The position numbers were made by a program, and so were the translations under genes. Below, one piece after another: positions 32,372 through 43,994 of a DNA stretch of 64,000 nt. Position 1 is the stretch's first letter; every line of letters starts with the position of its first letter. Below the pieces are notes generated by a model. That model was not told where the DNA came from. It did not search any database and worked only from the letters and a program-made list of their open reading frames with translations. This DNA is from Polaribacter sp. (lineage in GTDB: Bacteria > Bacteroidota > Bacteroidia > Flavobacteriales > Flavobacteriaceae), in NCBI GenBank assembly GCA_023254055.1, contig JALQYN010000003.1, positions 1 through 64,000 of the forward strand, read 5' to 3'.

Positions 32372-33254
32372 TCCAGTTTTGTTAAAAGAAAGCGTTGATG
32401 CTTTAAATATTAAAGAAAACGGAATTTATGTTGATGTTACGTTTGGTGGTGGTGGACATTCTAAAGAAATATTAAGTCGTTTAGGAAAAGACGGAAAGTT
32501 ATTTGCTTTTGATCAAGATCCAGACGCACAAGAAAATAAGATTGATGATGAACGCTTTATTCTGATTGCAGAAAACTTTAGACATATCACAAGGTTTTTA
32601 AAATTTTACAGAATAAAAAAAGTAGATGGAGTTTTAGCTGATTTAGGAGTTTCATCTCATCAATTTGATGTGGCAGAAAGAGGTTTTTCTACTCGATTTG
32701 ATGGAGATTTAGATATGAGGATGGATCAGAAAAGTGAAATTTCTGCGAAACAGATCATTAATAAATATGAAGAAGAAAAACTAGCAGATGTTTTGTTTTT
32801 GTATGGTGAGTTAAGAAGTGCAAGAGCTTTAGCAAAAACAATTGTAGAAGCAAGAGTAGAAAAAAAAATTGAAACAAGTTTTCAATTAAAAGAAGTATTA
32901 AAAGGTCATTTGCCAAAAGCAAAGGAACATAAAATTTTAGCTCAGATATATCAAGCTATTCGAATAGAGGTAAATCAAGAGTTAGAAGTGTTGAAAGAAT
33001 TTTTAAATCAAATTCCTGATTTATTAAATGAAGATGGCAGGTTAAGTGTAATCTCTTATCACTCTTTAGAAGATAGATTGGTCAAGAGGTTTATAAGAAC
33101 AGGTTTATTTACCGGTGAACCTGATAAAGATTTTTATGGGAATACAAATGAGCCTTTAAAAAAAGTAGGAAAATTAATAGTTCCTACCCAAGCTGAAGTA
33201 AAAATAAATAACAGAGCACGAAGCGCAAAATTAAGAGCGGCAACATTAAAATAG
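32358..33254 (+). CDS. rsmH: RsmH, 16S rRNA (cytosine1402-N4)-methyltransferase
   Basis: The 298-aa SAM-dependent enzyme modifies C1402 of 16S rRNA in the decoding centre. Motifs are HNPVLLKESVDAL at the N-terminus, VDVTFGGGGHSKEIL (SAM loop), DLGVSSHQFD and the C-terminal SYHSLEDRLVKRF and NNRARSAKLR. It overlaps mraZ and is followed 4 bases later by ftsL, the standard order in the dcw cluster. Confidence 0.97.
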   Translation: MSYHNPVLLKESVDALNIKENGIYVDVTFGGGGHSKEILSRLGKDGKLFAFDQDPDAQENKIDDERFILIAENFRHITRFLKFYRIKKVDGVLADLGVSSHQFDVAERGFSTRFDGDLDMRMDQKSEISAKQIINKYEEEKLADVLFLYGELRSARALAKTIVEARVEKKIETSFQLKEVLKGHLPKAKEHKILAQIYQAIRIEVNQELEVLKEFLNQIPDLLNEDGRLSVISYHSLEDRLVKRFIRTGLFTGEPDKDFYGNTNEPLKKVGKLIVPTQAEVKINNRARSAKLRAATLK

Positions 33255-33258
33255 AACA

Positions 33259-33588
33259 ATGGCAAAAGTAAAAAGAAATATTTACGATTTATTACGTGGA
33301 AGCTTTCTTACAGATGCATCAGCATTTAAAAACTGGCGCATTATCATTTTTGTAGTTGCATTGGCTCTTTTTATGATTTCTAGTGCACATAGAGCAAACA
33401 GAAAAGTAATTGAAATTTCTGAGCTAAATAAAAAGAAAAGAGAGTTAAGAGCAGAATATGTTGATACAGGAACCATTTTAATGCGAATGAAAATGGAATC
33501 AAACATTCGACAGAAGGTAAAATCTAGAGGAATTATTCCATCAACAACATCTCCACAAAAAATAAAAATCATCAGAAAAAAGAACTAA
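33259..33588 (+). CDS. ftsL: FtsL-like small division protein
   Basis: The 109-aa bitopic protein has one membrane helix at about residues 29-45 (IIIFVVALALFMISSAH). A short coiled-coil-like periplasmic region follows (VIEISELNKKKRELRAEYV). This is the FtsL layout, and its place between rsmH and the PBP gene supports it. FtsL activates FtsWI at the septum with FtsQ and FtsB. Sequence similarity to other FtsL proteins is low, as usual. Confidence 0.85.
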   Translation: MAKVKRNIYDLLRGSFLTDASAFKNWRIIIFVVALALFMISSAHRANRKVIEISELNKKKRELRAEYVDTGTILMRMKMESNIRQKVKSRGIIPSTTSPQKIKIIRKKN

Positions 33589-33590
33589 CC

Positions 33591-35612
33591 TTGGCAACCA
33601 TAAAAAAGAGCATATTAAACAAACTATATATAGTCACTGCTTTAATGACGCTTTTTTTTATTGTAATTATTGGAAGAATTGTAGACATTCAATATGTACA
33701 AGGTGACAAATACAGAAAGCTTTCTGTAGAAAGTACCGTTAAAAACGATACTATTTTTTCTAACAGAGGAAATGTATATGCCGCAGACGGAAACTTATTA
33801 GCAACATCTATGTATAAGTACACAATCCGAATGGATTTGGTTGCAATAAATAGCTCAATTTTCGAAAAAAACATCAAAGCTTTATCAAACTCATTATCAG
33901 AATTGCTTGGCAAACCATCTTCCTTTTATCAGCAAAAATTAAGAACTGCTCGTAAACAGAAAAACAGGTATTTGTTGATTGCAAGAAACTTGGGGTACAA
34001 TGATTATATGAAAATGAGACAGTTTCCGATTTTTAAACTAGGTCCGTATAAAGGCGGATTTATTACCGAACAAAAAACCATAAGAGTTAGACCTATTGGT
34101 AAAATTGCTGAAAGAACAATTGGGTATGATGATTATAGAGGAGGTGCAGGAATTGAAGGAGCTTTTACAAAATATTTAGAAGGAGAAAATGGATGGCGAT
34201 TAAAACAAAAAATTGCTAAAGGACAATGGAAACCTATTAATGATGTAAATGAAAAAGAACCGTTAGATGGAAGAGATGTTATTACAACACTAGATGTTAA
34301 TATTCAAGATATCACTCATCATGCTTTGTTAAAGCAAATGGAATATTTTGAAGCAGAGCATGGAAGTGCAATTGTTATGGAAACTGCAACTGGAGAAATA
34401 AAAGCAATTGCAAATCTTGGAAGAACGTCTAAAGGAACTTATTACGAGAAAAGAAATTATGCAGTTTGGGAGTCTCATGAGCCAGGCTCAACCTTTAAGT
34501 TGGCGAGTTTAATGGCTGCTCTAGATGATAAAGTGATAGACACATCGACGGTTGTAGATACGGGTAACGGAATTTTAATGTTGCATGGAAGTAAAGTTGA
34601 AGATTCACATCGAGGCGGATATGGAAAAATATCAGCAGCAAGAGTTTTTGAAGTTTCTTCAAATGTTGGTATCGTAAAACTGATTAAAAAGCATTACGAT
34701 GATGACCCGATGAAGTTTGTGAACAAAATGAGGTCATTTGGATTGGATAAAAAACTTGGACTGCAAATTCAAGGAGAAGGAACTCCTTTTATTCCTTTTC
34801 CGGGAAACAAAAGAAACCCTTGGAATAAAATTTCTTTAGAATGGATGGCTTGGGGTTATGGTGTTTCTCTAACACCACTTCAAACATTAACCTTTTACAA
34901 CGCAGTTGCAAATAATGGCCAAATGGTAAAGCCAAGATTTATCAAAGAGTTAAGGGTGCAAAATAAAACTGAAAAAGTTTTTGAAAAGGTAATTTTAAAA
35001 GAAAGAATTGCAAGTCAAGAAACCATAAATAAAGTTAGAAAAGTAATGGAGAATGTTGTTATAAAAGGAACAGCAGAAAACATTTACTCTCCTAATTTTT
35101 CTATGGCTGGTAAAACGGGAACTGCTAAAAAATGGGTAGATACACGTATAGATAATGAAGGAAATCGCATAATTGGACATTATTCAAATAAATTATATGT
35201 AGCCTCTTTTGCAGGTTTTTTTCCTGCTGATAAACCAAAATATTCTTGCATTGTTGTAATTCATGAGCCAAACAAAAAGAAAGGTTATTATGGAGCCACT
35301 GTTGCAGCTCCAGTTTTTAAAGAGATTGCACAGAAAATTTATACAACTACTCCAATCAATATTCAGCAAGTTTCAGGTGAGCCTACGATTACTGGATTAG
35401 ATTCTAAATATCAAGACTATTATAAAAATTTACAAAAAGAACACGATGTGGTTCCAGATGTAAAAGGCATGTCTGGAATGGATGCGGTTTCGTTACTAGA
35501 AAATTTAGGTTTAAAAGTAAAGTTTGAAGGCGTTGGAAACGTAATGAAACAATCAATAAATGAAGGTTCAAAATTTAAAAAAGGAGATACAATCCTATTA
35601 AAATTGTCATAA
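33591..35612 (+). CDS. ftsI: FtsI/PBP3-type septal transpeptidase with a PASTA domain
   Basis: The 673-aa class B penicillin-binding protein crosslinks septal peptidoglycan. It has a membrane anchor at residues about 12-30, then a dimerisation domain, then the transpeptidase motifs: SxxK in EPGSTFKLAS, SxN in VSSNVG and KTG in AGKTGTAKKW. A C-terminal PASTA domain of about 60 residues begins VVPDVKGMSGMDAVSLLENL. The start is TTG at 33591, 2 bases after ftsL. The next in-frame ATG would cut into the anchor, so the TTG is preferred. Confidence 0.95.
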   Translation: MATIKKSILNKLYIVTALMTLFFIVIIGRIVDIQYVQGDKYRKLSVESTVKNDTIFSNRGNVYAADGNLLATSMYKYTIRMDLVAINSSIFEKNIKALSNSLSELLGKPSSFYQQKLRTARKQKNRYLLIARNLGYNDYMKMRQFPIFKLGPYKGGFITEQKTIRVRPIGKIAERTIGYDDYRGGAGIEGAFTKYLEGENGWRLKQKIAKGQWKPINDVNEKEPLDGRDVITTLDVNIQDITHHALLKQMEYFEAEHGSAIVMETATGEIKAIANLGRTSKGTYYEKRNYAVWESHEPGSTFKLASLMAALDDKVIDTSTVVDTGNGILMLHGSKVEDSHRGGYGKISAARVFEVSSNVGIVKLIKKHYDDDPMKFVNKMRSFGLDKKLGLQIQGEGTPFIPFPGNKRNPWNKISLEWMAWGYGVSLTPLQTLTFYNAVANNGQMVKPRFIKELRVQNKTEKVFEKVILKERIASQETINKVRKVMENVVIKGTAENIYSPNFSMAGKTGTAKKWVDTRIDNEGNRIIGHYSNKLYVASFAGFFPADKPKYSCIVVIHEPNKKKGYYGATVAAPVFKEIAQKIYTTTPINIQQVSGEPTITGLDSKYQDYYKNLQKEHDVVPDVKGMSGMDAVSLLENLGLKVKFEGVGNVMKQSINEGSKFKKGDTILLKLS

Positions 35613-35618
35613 AATAAG

Positions 35619-37082
35619 TTGAAAAATTTAAAAGACATATTATATAAAATTTCAATTGAAGAGGTTCTTGGAACAACAAATGTTAAAATTAAATCAATTC
35701 AGTTTGATTCTCGTAAAATAGAATCAAATGATGTATTTATTGCTCAAAAAGGGTTTACAGTAGATGGTCATTTATTTATTGAAAAAGCAATTTTATTAGG
35801 AGCTACAGTTATTATTTGTGAAGAATTTCCAAAAGAAATTTCAAAAAACATTACTTATATCAAAGTAAAAGACTCTAATAGTGCTTTGGCAATTTTAGCT
35901 TCCAATTACTATAACAACCCTTCTTCTAACTTAAAACTTATTGGTGTTACTGGAACAAATGGTAAAACAACAATTGCTTCTTTGTTATATCAACTGTTTA
36001 AAAAAGCAGGTTTTAAAGTTGGATTGCTATCAACAGTTAAAGTTCTGGTTGATGAAAAAGAGTACAATGCAACACATACAACGCCAGATTCTATCACAAT
36101 CAACTCGTATTTAAATGATATGATAAATGAAGGAGTTGACTATTGTTTTATGGAAGTAAGTTCGCATGGAATTCATCAAAAAAGAACACATGGTTTGCAT
36201 TTTGAAGGTGGAATTTTCACCAACCTTTCTCATGATCATTTAGATTATCACCATTCATTTGCAGCCTATAGAGATGTTAAAAAATCATTTTTTGATGCCT
36301 TGCCAAAGTCAGCTTTTGCCTTGGTAAATATGGATGATAAAAACGGATCAATAATGTTGCAAAATACCAAAGCTACAAAAAGAACCTATGCGTTAAAAAC
36401 CATTGCAGATTATAAGGGAAAAGTGCTAGAAAAAAGAATGTCAGGTTTATTGTTAACTATAAACGGAACAGAAGTTTGGTCTAAGCTCATAGGAACTTTT
36501 AATGCCTATAATTTATTAGCAATTATAGGCACTGCAGAAATATGTGGTTTAGAAAAATTAGAAATTTTAAGATTGGTAAGCGAGTTAGAAAGTGTAAGTG
36601 GGCGTTTTCAATATACAATTTCTAAGACAGGCATTACTGCTATAGTAGATTATGCACACACACCTGATGCATTAAAGAACGTGTTAGAAACCATTGCAGA
36701 TATTAAAACGGGTAAAGAAAAAGTAATCACCGTAGTTGGTTGTGGTGGTGATAGAGATAAAACAAAAAGACCTAAAATGGCAAGAATTGCTTCACAGTTA
36801 AGCAATCAAGCAATTTTTACTTCAGACAATCCAAGAACAGAAAATGCACAATCCATTATTGATGAAATGGAAGTTGGAGTTCCTGAAGAAAACAGTGCAA
36901 AAACACTTTCTATACTTGATAGAAAGCAAGCGATAAAAACAGCGTGTAAATTATCTGAAAGTGGAGACATTGTTTTAGTGGCTGGTAAAGGTCATGAAAC
37001 GTATCAAGAAATAAATGGAGAACGATTTCATTTTGATGATTTAGAAGTTGTTTCCGAATGTTTAATTCAATTAAATAAATAA
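35619..37082 (+). CDS. murE: MurE, UDP-MurNAc-tripeptide synthetase (diaminopimelate-adding)
   Basis: The 487-aa Mur ligase adds the third amino acid to UDP-MurNAc-dipeptide. The ATP loop is [14 protein letters not shown]. The motif DNPRTENA is the specificity signature for meso-diaminopimelate. The start codon is TTG at 35619, 6 bases after ftsI. It lies directly upstream of mraY, 2 bases away. Confidence 0.95.
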   Translation: MKNLKDILYKISIEEVLGTTNVKIKSIQFDSRKIESNDVFIAQKGFTVDGHLFIEKAILLGATVIICEEFPKEISKNITYIKVKDSNSALAILASNYYNNPSSNLKLIGVTGTNGKTTIASLLYQLFKKAGFKVGLLSTVKVLVDEKEYNATHTTPDSITINSYLNDMINEGVDYCFMEVSSHGIHQKRTHGLHFEGGIFTNLSHDHLDYHHSFAAYRDVKKSFFDALPKSAFALVNMDDKNGSIMLQNTKATKRTYALKTIADYKGKVLEKRMSGLLLTINGTEVWSKLIGTFNAYNLLAIIGTAEICGLEKLEILRLVSELESVSGRFQYTISKTGITAIVDYAHTPDALKNVLETIADIKTGKEKVITVVGCGGDRDKTKRPKMARIASQLSNQAIFTSDNPRTENAQSIIDEMEVGVPEENSAKTLSILDRKQAIKTACKLSESGDIVLVAGKGHETYQEINGERFHFDDLEVVSECLIQLNK

Positions 37083-37084
37083 GG

Positions 37085-38311
37085 ATGTTATATTATTTAT
37101 TCGAATATTTAGAAAATCAGTTCAATTTGCCTGGAGCAAGTGTTTTTCAGTTTATCACTTTTCGCGCAGCATTGGCTTTTATTTTTTCATTGTTGTTTTC
37201 AACAATTTATGGAAAAAGAATCATCAATTATTTGAGAAAACAACAAGTTGGTGAAACCGTAAGAGATTTAGGTTTAGAAGGTCAAAAGGAAAAGTCAGGA
37301 ACACCAACAATGGGCGGAATCATTATCATTCTTGCAACTCTAGTTCCGGTATTATTATTAGCAAAGCTAGACAATATTTATGTCATCATATTATTAATTA
37401 CCACTCTTTGGATGGGCTTTATTGGTTTTGTAGATGATTATATAAAAGTATTTAAAAAAGACAAAGGGGGCTTAAGCGGAAAATTTAAAGTGTTAGGTCA
37501 AGTAGGTTTGGGTTTATTCGTTGGATCTATGTTGTATTTTCATCCAGATGTAACCATAAAAGAGCAATTGCCTGCCGACCAACAAATTGTTCAGAAAAAT
37601 GGCAGAAAACAAGTTTTTGGTGATGCTCGAAAATCAACTAAAACCACCATACCTTTTCTAAAAGACAATGAATTAGATTATTCAAAAGCATTGAGTTTTA
37701 TGGGTGATGGATATCAAACATATGCATGGATAATTTTCATTTTTGTTGTGGTTTTTATTGTTACAGGGGTTTCGAACGGAGCAAATTTAACAGACGGAAT
37801 TGATGGTTTAGCAGCAGGTTCATCCGCCATAATTGTAGTTACATTGGCTGTTTTTGCATGGGTCTCGGGTAATATCATTTTTGCAGATTATTTAGATGTC
37901 ATGTACATTCCAAATTCTGGAGAAATGACCGTTTTTATTTTGGCTTTTGCAGGTTCCTTAATAGGGTTTCTTTGGTACAATACGTTTCCTGCTCAAGTTT
38001 TTATGGGAGATACAGGAAGTTTAACTATAGGGGGCATTATCGCAGTAATTGCAATTGCTATTCGTAAAGAATTGTTGTTAGTATTTCTTGCAGGAATTTT
38101 TGTGGTTGAAAACATGTCGGTAATACTACAAGTTTCTTATTTCAAATACACAAGAAAGAAATTTGGAGAAGGAAGACGCATTTTTAAAATGTCGCCATTA
38201 CATCATCATTATCAAAAATCTGGATATCACGAAAGTAAAATTGTAACACGTTTTTGGATTGTTGGAATTCTATTAGCAGTATTTACAATTGCAACATTGA
38301 AATTACGATAA
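37085..38311 (+). CDS. mraY: MraY, phospho-MurNAc-pentapeptide translocase
   Basis: The 408-aa membrane enzyme makes lipid I from UDP-MurNAc-pentapeptide and undecaprenyl phosphate. It has about ten helices and the motifs [31 protein letters not shown] and [15 protein letters not shown]. The C-terminal [20 protein letters not shown] matches MraY. A loop of about 40 residues after [18 protein letters not shown] is longer than in E. coli, as in other Bacteroidota. It abuts murD directly (stop, then ATG). Confidence 0.97.
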   Translation: MLYYLFEYLENQFNLPGASVFQFITFRAALAFIFSLLFSTIYGKRIINYLRKQQVGETVRDLGLEGQKEKSGTPTMGGIIIILATLVPVLLLAKLDNIYVIILLITTLWMGFIGFVDDYIKVFKKDKGGLSGKFKVLGQVGLGLFVGSMLYFHPDVTIKEQLPADQQIVQKNGRKQVFGDARKSTKTTIPFLKDNELDYSKALSFMGDGYQTYAWIIFIFVVVFIVTGVSNGANLTDGIDGLAAGSSAIIVVTLAVFAWVSGNIIFADYLDVMYIPNSGEMTVFILAFAGSLIGFLWYNTFPAQVFMGDTGSLTIGGIIAVIAIAIRKELLLVFLAGIFVVENMSVILQVSYFKYTRKKFGEGRRIFKMSPLHHHYQKSGYHESKIVTRFWIVGILLAVFTIATLKLR

Positions 38312-39649
38312 ATGAAGAGATTGGTAATTCTTGGTGGAGGAGAAAGTGGTGTAGGTACAGCCATTTTGGCAAAACAAAAAAAGTATGAAGTTTTTGTTTC
38401 TGATAAAGGAGCAATTACAGAAAAATATAAGAAAGTTCTTTTACATAATGAGATAGATTTTGAAGAAAATCAACATACAGAAGTAAAAATTTTAAATGCT
38501 GATTTGGTGATAAAAAGCCCAGGAATTCCTGATAAAGTAGCGCTGATTCAAAAATTGAATAAGCAGAATGTACCAGTGATTTCTGAAATAGAATTTGCAT
38601 GTCAGTTTACTGATGCAACGATTATTGGCATTACGGGCTCAAATGGAAAAACAACAACAACAATGTTAACACATCATGTTTTAAAACATGCAGGTTTACA
38701 TGTTGGAATTGCAGGAAATATTGGAGACAGTTTTGCGCAACAAGTTGCTGAGCAAAATTATGATTCTTATGTGTTAGAGTTGAGTAGTTATCAGTTAGAC
38801 GGAATTGAAAAATTCAATGCACATATTGCAATAATTACCAACATAACACCAGATCATTTAGATAGATATGAATATGATTTTAATAAATATATCGAATCAA
38901 AATTTAGAATAACAAAAAATCAAACAAAAGAAGACTATTTGATTTATGATGCAGATGATGAAGCAATACATAAATGGTTAGAAAATAATAAAATACAAGC
39001 ACAGCTTATTCCTTTTTCTATAGAAAGAGAATTAGAGTTTGGCGCTTTTTTAAAAGAAGATAAGATAATAACGAAAATTAATACAGAAGAATTTACTATG
39101 CCACTATCAAACCTAACATTACAAGGTAAACACAATGTAAAAAATGCGATGGCTTCGGCTATGGCAGCTCAATTATTGAAAGTAAGAAAGCAAACAATTA
39201 AAGAAAGCCTTTCAAACTTTGAAGGAGCAGAGCATCGTTTAGAAAACGTGCAAAAAATAAGAGATGTACAATACATAAATGACTCTAAAGCAACCAATGT
39301 AAATGCAACCTTCTATGCATTAGAATGTATGGATAACCCAACAATTTGGATAGTTGGTGGTGTAGATAAAGGAAATGATTATCATGATTTATTGCCTTTA
39401 GTAAGAGAAAAAGTAAAAGCAATAGTTTGTTTAGGAGTAGATAATAAAAAGATTATAGAAACTTTTGGAAACGTTGTTGATATTATTGTAGAAACAGCAG
39501 GTGCAGAAGAAGCAGTAAAAGTTTCGGCAAAACTAGCATCAAAAGGAGATACTGTTTTATTGTCTCCAGCTTGTGCAAGTTTCGATTTATTTGACAATTA
39601 TGAAGATCGAGGAAGACAATTTAAAAAAGCAGTAAGAACAATTTTATAA
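38312..39649 (+). CDS. murD: MurD, UDP-MurNAc-L-alanine:D-glutamate ligase
   Basis: The 445-aa Mur ligase adds D-glutamate to UDP-MurNAc-L-Ala. The ATP loop is GITGSNGKTTTTML, followed by YVLELSSYQLDG and NDSKATNVNATFYAL. The start ATG immediately follows the mraY stop, so the two are coupled. Length is normal. Confidence 0.96.
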   Translation: MKRLVILGGGESGVGTAILAKQKKYEVFVSDKGAITEKYKKVLLHNEIDFEENQHTEVKILNADLVIKSPGIPDKVALIQKLNKQNVPVISEIEFACQFTDATIIGITGSNGKTTTTMLTHHVLKHAGLHVGIAGNIGDSFAQQVAEQNYDSYVLELSSYQLDGIEKFNAHIAIITNITPDHLDRYEYDFNKYIESKFRITKNQTKEDYLIYDADDEAIHKWLENNKIQAQLIPFSIERELEFGAFLKEDKIITKINTEEFTMPLSNLTLQGKHNVKNAMASAMAAQLLKVRKQTIKESLSNFEGAEHRLENVQKIRDVQYINDSKATNVNATFYALECMDNPTIWIVGGVDKGNDYHDLLPLVREKVKAIVCLGVDNKKIIETFGNVVDIIVETAGAEEAVKVSAKLASKGDTVLLSPACASFDLFDNYEDRGRQFKKAVRTIL

Positions 39650-39656
39650 ATTTTTA

Positions 39657-40847
39657 GTGATACACCTATTTAAACATATTAAAGGAGATAAAACCATTTG
39701 GTCTATTGTGGCAGTATTGGCAATTTTTTCGTTTATGCCTGTATATAGTGCAAGTACAAATTTGGTATATGTTGTAGGTTCTGGTTCTACATTTGGCTAT
39801 TTGATAAAACACATGATTTTATTAATTATGGGCTTTGTAATTATTTACGGAGTTCATAAAATTCCGTACAGATATTTTAGTGGAGGTTCTGTATTGATGT
39901 TGCCCATTGTTGTCTTATTGCTAATCTATACCTTATCTCAAGGCACCACAATTGGGGGCGCAAATGCAAGCAGATGGATTCGCATTCCGTTTCTTGGCGT
40001 AGGCTTTCAAACTTCAACATTAGCAGGGTTAATTTTAATGGTGTATGTAGCAAGGTATTTAGCAAGAAATAAAGAAAAGAAAATTGATTTTAAAGAAAGT
40101 TTATGGCAATTGTGGTTGCCAGTTGCATGCATTCTAATTTTGATTTTACCGGCAAATTTTTCTACCACAGCAATCATTTTTTCAATGGTTATTTTGTTGG
40201 CTTTTATTGGTGGATATCCGATAAAATATATTGGTTTTATACTCGGATTTGGAGCTGTTTTTCTAACGCTCTTTATTTTAACAGCAAAAGCTTTTCCAGA
40301 TGCAATGCCAAATCGTGTGACTACTTGGGAAAGTAGAATAGAAAGTTTTTCAAAAAGTGATGGTGTAGAAGGATACCAAGTAAACAAAGCGAAGATTGCA
40401 ATTGCTACAGGTGGATTAACAGGAAATGGACCTGGAAAAAGTGTTCAGAAAAACTTTTTACCACAATCTTCATCAGATTTTATTTATGCAATTATTGTAG
40501 AAGAATATGGGTTAATTGGTGGGCTATCTGTAATATTCGTTTACTTTTTACTTTTGTTTAGAATTATGATAGCAGCAAAAAAAGCCAATACAATTTTTGC
40601 TTCTCTGTTGGTAATAGGAGTCGGTTTGCCAATTATTTTTCAAGCCATGATAAACATGGCTGTTGCAAGTAATTTATTTCCAGTTACAGGTCAAACGCTG
40701 CCATTAATTAGTAGCGGAGGAACCTCTATTTGGATGACTTGTTTTGCACTCGGTATGATTTTAAGTGTAAGTGCATCCAAAGATGAAACTGAAGAAACAA
40801 TATTAGATGATAATCCTTTAGATATTTTACATGAAGCAATCGATTAA
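39657..40847 (+). CDS. ftsW: FtsW, septal peptidoglycan polymerase
   Basis: The 396-aa SEDS-family membrane glycosyltransferase polymerises lipid II at the division site together with FtsI. It has about ten helices, the conserved loop [20 protein letters not shown] and the C-terminal [13 protein letters not shown]. The start is GTG at 39657. It overlaps murG by 17 bases. The short acidic tail ([12 protein letters not shown]) is cytoplasmic. Confidence 0.95.
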   Translation: MIHLFKHIKGDKTIWSIVAVLAIFSFMPVYSASTNLVYVVGSGSTFGYLIKHMILLIMGFVIIYGVHKIPYRYFSGGSVLMLPIVVLLLIYTLSQGTTIGGANASRWIRIPFLGVGFQTSTLAGLILMVYVARYLARNKEKKIDFKESLWQLWLPVACILILILPANFSTTAIIFSMVILLAFIGGYPIKYIGFILGFGAVFLTLFILTAKAFPDAMPNRVTTWESRIESFSKSDGVEGYQVNKAKIAIATGGLTGNGPGKSVQKNFLPQSSSDFIYAIIVEEYGLIGGLSVIFVYFLLLFRIMIAAKKANTIFASLLVIGVGLPIIFQAMINMAVASNLFPVTGQTLPLISSGGTSIWMTCFALGMILSVSASKDETEETILDDNPLDILHEAID

Positions 40848-41925
40848 CATCATTATAAGTGGAGGAGGAACTGGCGGACATATTTATCCGGCGATTGCGA
40901 TTGCGAACGAATTAAAGCTTCGATATCCTGATGCTAAATTTTTGTTTGTGGGTGCAAAAGATAAAATGGAGATGGAAAAGGTGCCGCAAGCAGGATACGA
41001 AATAGAAGGCTTGTGGATATCTGGAATTCAACGAAAATTGACATTTCAAAATCTTTCTTTTCCTTTTAAATTGATAAGTAGTTTGTGGAGGGCTTCAAGA
41101 ATTATCAAAAAGTTTAAACCAACAATAGCCATTGGAACGGGAGGTTTTGCAAGTGGACCAACATTGATGGTTGCAAATCGAAAAGGGATTCCGACCCTAA
41201 TACAAGAACAAAATTCATATCCAGGAATCACCAATAAATTATTGGGTAAAAAAGCAAAATTAATATGTGTTGCGTATGATAATTTAGAGCGTTTTTTCCC
41301 AAAAGGAAAAATTATTAAAACAGGAAACCCTGTTCGTCAAGATTTATTAAATAGTTATAATAAAACAGAAGAGGCAATCGATTTTTACGAGTTAGACGCA
41401 AGTAAAAAAACAATCTTGATTTTAGGTGGAAGTTTAGGAGCAAGAAGAATAAATCAATTGATTGAAGAACAATTAGAATTTTTTAAAAATCAAGAAGTAC
41501 AAATTATTTGGCAATGTGGTAAAATCTATATAGATCAATACCAGAAATACAATCAAAAAGAAAATGTACAAGTACTTGCATTTTTAAACAGAATGGATTT
41601 AGCCTATGCAGCTGCAGATGTTATTATTTCTAGAGCAGGAGCAAGTTCAGTGTCTGAATTGTGTATTGTTGGAAAACCAACCATTTTTATACCGTCTCCC
41701 AATGTGGCAGAAGATCACCAAACAAAAAATGCAAAAGCGATTGCAGATAAACACGGAGCAATTTTGCTAAAAGAAAGCGAGTTAGATACATTCTCAATTG
41801 TTTTTGAAACTTTGATGAAAGACAAAGGAAAACAACAAAGTTTAAGTGAAAATATAAACGAACTGGCTTTGCCAAACGCAACAAGTCACATTGTTAATGA
41901 AATAGAAAAAATACTAAAACTGTGA
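40831..41925 (+). CDS. murG: MurG, lipid II GlcNAc transferase
   Basis: The 364-aa GT28 enzyme adds GlcNAc to lipid I on the inner membrane face. The N-terminal loop is [26 protein letters not shown] and the UDP-GlcNAc site [11 protein letters not shown] follow, then [11 protein letters not shown]. It overlaps both neighbours: ftsW by 17 bases and murC by 4 (GTGA). Confidence 0.97.
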   Translation: MKQSINIIISGGGTGGHIYPAIAIANELKLRYPDAKFLFVGAKDKMEMEKVPQAGYEIEGLWISGIQRKLTFQNLSFPFKLISSLWRASRIIKKFKPTIAIGTGGFASGPTLMVANRKGIPTLIQEQNSYPGITNKLLGKKAKLICVAYDNLERFFPKGKIIKTGNPVRQDLLNSYNKTEEAIDFYELDASKKTILILGGSLGARRINQLIEEQLEFFKNQEVQIIWQCGKIYIDQYQKYNQKENVQVLAFLNRMDLAYAAADVIISRAGASSVSELCIVGKPTIFIPSPNVAEDHQTKNAKAIADKHGAILLKESELDTFSIVFETLMKDKGKQQSLSENINELALPNATSHIVNEIEKILKL

Positions 41926-43268
41926 ATTTAAAAACAATACATAATGTTTATTTTATTGGTATCGGAGGTATCGGTATGAGTGCACTTGCTCGTTATTTTA
42001 AAGCAAATGGTAAAAACGTTGCCGGGTATGATAAAACAGAAACAAACATTACAATTGGTTTAGAAAAATTAGGAATTGCAGTGCATTTTGATGATGCAAT
42101 AGATAGCATTCCTAAAGAATTTCTGTCTCAAAAAGAAACAGTGATAATTTATACACCAGCAATTCCAAAAAACCATATAGAATACAATTATTTAAAAGAG
42201 AACAATTTTATTCTATTAAAAAGAGCTGAAGTTTTGGGTAAAATAACGGAGCATACTTTTTGCCTTGCAGTTGCTGGAACTCATGGTAAAACGACAACTT
42301 CGTCAATTTTAGGGCATATCATGAAACCAAGTAATGCCACGTCTTTTTTAGGTGGAATTGCAGAGAATTATAACTCAAATTTAATTCTAGGAGAGGATAA
42401 AATTTCTGTGGTAGAAGCAGATGAATTTGATCGTTCTTTTTTACAATTATCACCAAATATTGCCTGTATTACATCAATGGATGCTGATCATCTAGATATT
42501 TATGGTGAACATAAAGAATTGATTAAATCATTCAATGATTTTTCTAAAAAAGTTTCAGATACTTTAATTGTTGCAAAAGGATTGCCAATAGATGGATTGA
42601 CGTACGCTATTGATGAAGAAGCAGATTACAAAGCTTTTAACCTTCATGTAGAAAGTGGTAAATACATTTTTGATGTAAAAACACCGAACGATATAGTTAC
42701 AAATATTGAGTTTTATTTACCAGGAAAACACAATGTAATGAATGCATTATCCGCTTTGGCAATTGCAAATGAATACGGAATTTCATTAGGGTTAATTAAA
42801 GAACAATTAAAAACTTTTAAAGGCGTTCAACGCAGATTTTCATATAAGATTAATACACCAGAATTGGTTTTGATAGATGATTATGCACACCATCCAACAG
42901 AAATAAAAGCAGTAGAAAATTCGGTTAGAGAAATGTATCCAAATGAGAAAGTACTGGCAGTTTTTCAACCACATTTATTTAGTAGAACTAGAGATTTTGT
43001 AGATGATTTTGCAGCTGAACTTTCAAAATTTGATGAATTGTTATTGTTAGATATTTATCCAGCTAGAGAGTTGCCAATTGAAGGTGTAAATTCTAGTTGG
43101 TTGTTGAATAAAATCAACTCGAAAAACAAAAAATTAATCACAAAAGAAAATGTGATGAATGAGGTTAAAAAATCATCAGCGAAAATTATAGTTATGATTG
43201 GTGCAGGAGATATTGGCGCGTTGATAAATGATGTTGTAAAAGAATTAAAACACAAAGAGTTAAGGTAA
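41922..43268 (+). CDS. murC: MurC, UDP-MurNAc:L-alanine ligase
   Basis: The 448-aa Mur ligase adds L-alanine to UDP-MurNAc. The first motif is [16 protein letters not shown], the ATP loop [14 protein letters not shown], and further motifs are EADEFDRSF and [10 protein letters not shown]. The start is GTG at 41922, overlapping the murG stop. FtsQ follows directly. Confidence 0.97.
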   Translation: MNLKTIHNVYFIGIGGIGMSALARYFKANGKNVAGYDKTETNITIGLEKLGIAVHFDDAIDSIPKEFLSQKETVIIYTPAIPKNHIEYNYLKENNFILLKRAEVLGKITEHTFCLAVAGTHGKTTTSSILGHIMKPSNATSFLGGIAENYNSNLILGEDKISVVEADEFDRSFLQLSPNIACITSMDADHLDIYGEHKELIKSFNDFSKKVSDTLIVAKGLPIDGLTYAIDEEADYKAFNLHVESGKYIFDVKTPNDIVTNIEFYLPGKHNVMNALSALAIANEYGISLGLIKEQLKTFKGVQRRFSYKINTPELVLIDDYAHHPTEIKAVENSVREMYPNEKVLAVFQPHLFSRTRDFVDDFAAELSKFDELLLLDIYPARELPIEGVNSSWLLNKINSKNKKLITKENVMNEVKKSSAKIIVMIGAGDIGALINDVVKELKHKELR

Positions 43269-43988
43269 GTGAAAAAAGCAGCGACATATCTATTTTTTAT
43301 ACTATTAATAGCGTCTTTGACCTTTTTATATAGTTTTTCTTCTACAAAAAATTATAAGAAGAAAATTAAAAATGTAGCCATAGAATTTGTTGCGGGAGAC
43401 AATGATTTTTTAACACAAGAAATGGTTAATAAATTGTTAATACAAAATAGCGGAGATATTAAAAAACAACCAAAATCTGTTATAGATTTACAAGGTTTAG
43501 AGCATGATGTCCTTTCAAATCCATATATAGAAAGTGCAACGGTTTTTTTTACAATAGATGGGGTTTTAAAAACAATAGTAAAACAGCGAACACCAATTGC
43601 TAGAATTAGTACTGCTAATTCTTCTTACTATATTGATAAACATGGATTTAAAGTTCCTTTATCAGAAAATTATTCTGCAAGAGTAATGTTGATAACAGGA
43701 AACATAAATGAAGAAAATTTACAGGAATTTACAAGGTTTGTGAATTTAATTTTAGCTGATGATTTTTTGAAAAAAGAAATTATTGGCATACATAAAACGC
43801 AGAATAACGAATTTGTTTTAAGCGTTAGAAGTGGTCAATATAAAATTGAATTTGGTTCTTTAGAAGAAATCAATGTGAAATTTAAAAAATTAAAGGCCTT
43901 TTATAATAAAGCATTTGTTGATAAAACAATTGAGCAGTACAAAACAATAAATTTAAAATATCACAACCAAGTTGTGTGCGCAAAATAA
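43269..43988 (+). CDS. ftsQ: FtsQ/DivIB-type division protein
   Basis: The 239-aa bitopic protein has an N-terminal membrane helix (YLFFILLIASLTFLYSF) and a periplasmic region that starts with a POTRA-like part and ends in a beta domain. It links FtsA/FtsZ-side proteins with FtsWI at the septum. The start is GTG at 43269, directly after the murC stop. Identity rests mainly on position between murC and ftsA and on topology, because the sequence is weakly conserved. Confidence 0.88.
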   Translation: MKKAATYLFFILLIASLTFLYSFSSTKNYKKKIKNVAIEFVAGDNDFLTQEMVNKLLIQNSGDIKKQPKSVIDLQGLEHDVLSNPYIESATVFFTIDGVLKTIVKQRTPIARISTANSSYYIDKHGFKVPLSENYSARVMLITGNINEENLQEFTRFVNLILADDFLKKEIIGIHKTQNNEFVLSVRSGQYKIEFGSLEEINVKFKKLKAFYNKAFVDKTIEQYKTINLKYHNQVVCAK

Positions 43989-43994
43989 AACAAG

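Noticed and set aside
40103-40387. Overlapping frames on both strands inside ftsW
   Set aside because: The ftsW frame carries family motifs and good overlap with neighbours. The others are shadows.
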